This document shows, in pieces, positions 14,752-15,779 of a stretch of 15,779 nucleotides of DNA. The position numbers and the translations under genes are program-made. Source of the DNA: JAHJDO01 sp030671985 [NCBI: bacterium] (GTDB lineage: Bacteria > JAHJDO01); contig DAOVHI010000014.1 in the NCBI GenBank assembly GCA_030671985.1, forward strand, positions 1 to 15,779. The letters run 5' to 3'. The stretch's first letter is position 1; every line of letters begins with the position of its first letter. Under the pieces are notes generated by a model, which did not search any database, was not told the DNA's origin, and saw only the letters and a program-made list of their open reading frames with translations.

Positions 14752-15779
14752 ATGAAAATACTGGTAACAGGCGGGGCGGGATTTATAGGTTCGCATATCA
14801 CAGACAAACTAATTGACGAAGGGCATGAGGTTGTGATAGTTGATAACCTTGTAACGGGAAAAAAGGAAAACATTAATCCAAAAGCAATATTCTACAATAT
14901 CGATATCCGCAGTGAAAAACTGGAACATGTATTTAAAAAGGAACGACCTGATTGTGTCGACCATCTCGCCGCGCAGATGAGTGTTGCAGTGTCAATGAAG
15001 AAACCTGTTTTTGACGCGGACGTTAATATACTGGGAGTGCTTAACATCCTGCAAAACTGTGTAAAATACAATGTAAAGAAACTGGTTTTCGCTTCCTCGG
15101 GAGGCACTGTTTATGGAGAGGCGAAAAATGCGCCCACAACAGAAAGCGAGCCATTCTGTCCTCTTTCCCCCTACGGAGTTTCAAAGCTTTCAACTGAATA
15201 CTATCTTTCATTCTACAAACATGAATATAATCTCCCTTATGTAGCTCTGCGATATGGAAATGTCTATGGTCCGCGTCAGGATCCGCACGGGGAAGCCGGT
15301 GTTATAGCTATCTTTATAAAAGCCATGCTTACGGGCAAAACCCCGACAATATTCGGCAAAGGTGATTGTGTTAGAGATTATGTATATGTCGATGATATTG
15401 TTGCAGCCAATATATCAGCTCTCAACGAGAATGTATGCGGAGCTTTCAATATAGGCACTGCCAAAGGAACAGATGTCAATGAAATATTTAATTCGTTAAA
15501 GCGCGTAATAGATTTTCCAAAGAATTGTGAGTACGCTCCCGCCAGAGAAGGAGACCTTAAACGAAGCATCTTATCATTTGATAAAGCGCATAAAATTCTT
15601 TCATGGAAACCTCGTGTCAGTCTGCATGAAGGATTTGAAAAAACAGTAGATTGTTCCGGGCAAACTTTTGGACGTCAACTTTGTCTTAGAGCTACACGCC
15701 AATGGGGGAAGATGGTTATGCTAGGGGAAGGAGGAACGATAGAGTTTAATCCAAGCCCGGATATTATTCACGATCAAAT
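14752..15779 (+). CDS. NAD-dependent UDP-glucose 4-epimerase-like protein running into a zinc alcohol dehydrogenase C-terminal segment; partial
   Basis: The frame opens at ATG 14752 with GGAG 7 nt upstream and stays open to the window end (342 complete codons). Residues 1 to about 299 are an extended short-chain dehydrogenase: NAD loop TGGAGFIGSH (6-15), DNLVTGKKEN, SSGGTVYGE (115-123), catalytic Tyr141 and Lys145 in SPYGVSKLSTEYY, RYGNVYGPRQDP (168-178) and VRDYVYVDDIV (207-217). This indicates a GalE-type nucleotide-sugar epimerase, fitting the glycan operon. The usual ending SWKPRVSLHEGFEKTV is followed not by an epimerase tail but by VDCSGQTFGRQLC...WGKMVMLGEGGTIEF...SPDIIH, which resembles the NAD-domain of medium-chain zinc dehydrogenases (threonine/sorbitol dehydrogenase-like). 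The switch is near base 15648. It is either a true fusion or a chimeric sequence end. Confidence 0.85.
   Translation, partial: MKILVTGGAGFIGSHITDKLIDEGHEVVIVDNLVTGKKENINPKAIFYNIDIRSEKLEHVFKKERPDCVDHLAAQMSVAVSMKKPVFDADVNILGVLNILQNCVKYNVKKLVFASSGGTVYGEAKNAPTTESEPFCPLSPYGVSKLSTEYYLSFYKHEYNLPYVALRYGNVYGPRQDPHGEAGVIAIFIKAMLTGKTPTIFGKGDCVRDYVYVDDIVAANISALNENVCGAFNIGTAKGTDVNEIFNSLKRVIDFPKNCEYAPAREGDLKRSILSFDKAHKILSWKPRVSLHEGFEKTVDCSGQTFGRQLCLRATRQWGKMVMLGEGGTIEFNPSPDIIHDQ

Overview
The window reads as a piece of a moderately AT-rich, diderm (LPS-bearing), probably anaerobic bacterial chromosome. The diderm inference rests on an ADP-heptose:LPS heptosyltransferase domain, a lipoprotein signal and type IV pilus (PilM/N/O) genes. 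The anaerobe inference rests on a gene pair resembling the ferredoxin/NAD(P)H bifurcating enzyme NfnAB. Gene packing is extremely tight, with many 1-29 bp overlaps, and there is no gene-free stretch over 300 bases. No single marker fixes the phylum. The overall style fits an uncultivated diderm lineage (Omnitrophota-like is a guess only), and the sequence is probably a metagenomic contig.

Layout. (1) 1-1820, minus strand: a type IV pilus or type II secretion inner-membrane platform operon, with a PilM-PilN fusion followed by a PilO-like protein cut by the window edge, driven by a good sigma70-type promoter. (2) 1843-1985: a tRNA-Gly(UCC) with its own near-consensus promoter inside the 3' end of the upstream kinase gene, and a perfect 34-bp palindrome between promoter and tRNA. 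(3) 1959-10844, minus strand: one long, almost gapless operon in transcription order nfnA, nfnB, aspartate/glutamate racemase family, bioA, a thioredoxin-fold lipoprotein lacking its redox cysteines, a VapB-type antitoxin without toxin, a class I aminotransferase, a GT2-GT9 glycosyltransferase fusion, and a PfkB-family sugar kinase. (4) 10845-10962: divergent intergenic region with a promoter for the minus operon. (5) 10963-15779, plus strand: a DUF1015 gene, a GT4 glycosyltransferase, a polyprenyl-phosphate sugar-phosphate transferase (WbaP/WcaJ type) and a UDP-glucose-4-epimerase-like gene. The last three form the start of an exopolysaccharide or O-antigen locus.

How the parts fit. The right-hand plus genes would start and extend a lipid-linked glycan. 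The GT2-GT9 fusion and PfkB kinase on the left could belong to LPS-core or nucleotide-sugar metabolism. NfnAB, BioA, the racemase and the aminotransferase are general redox, cofactor and amino-acid functions that share the transcript.

Most noteworthy signals: a same-length palindromic element present twice with conserved ends and centre and compensating arms, once as the tRNA leader and once in frame inside the DUF1015 gene; a degenerate heptanucleotide repeat in frame inside nfnB; a tRNA-Gly with C instead of T at position 55; and a terminal reading frame that changes from sugar-nucleotide epimerase to the C-terminal half of a zinc-type alcohol dehydrogenase, either a real fusion or a chimeric contig end.
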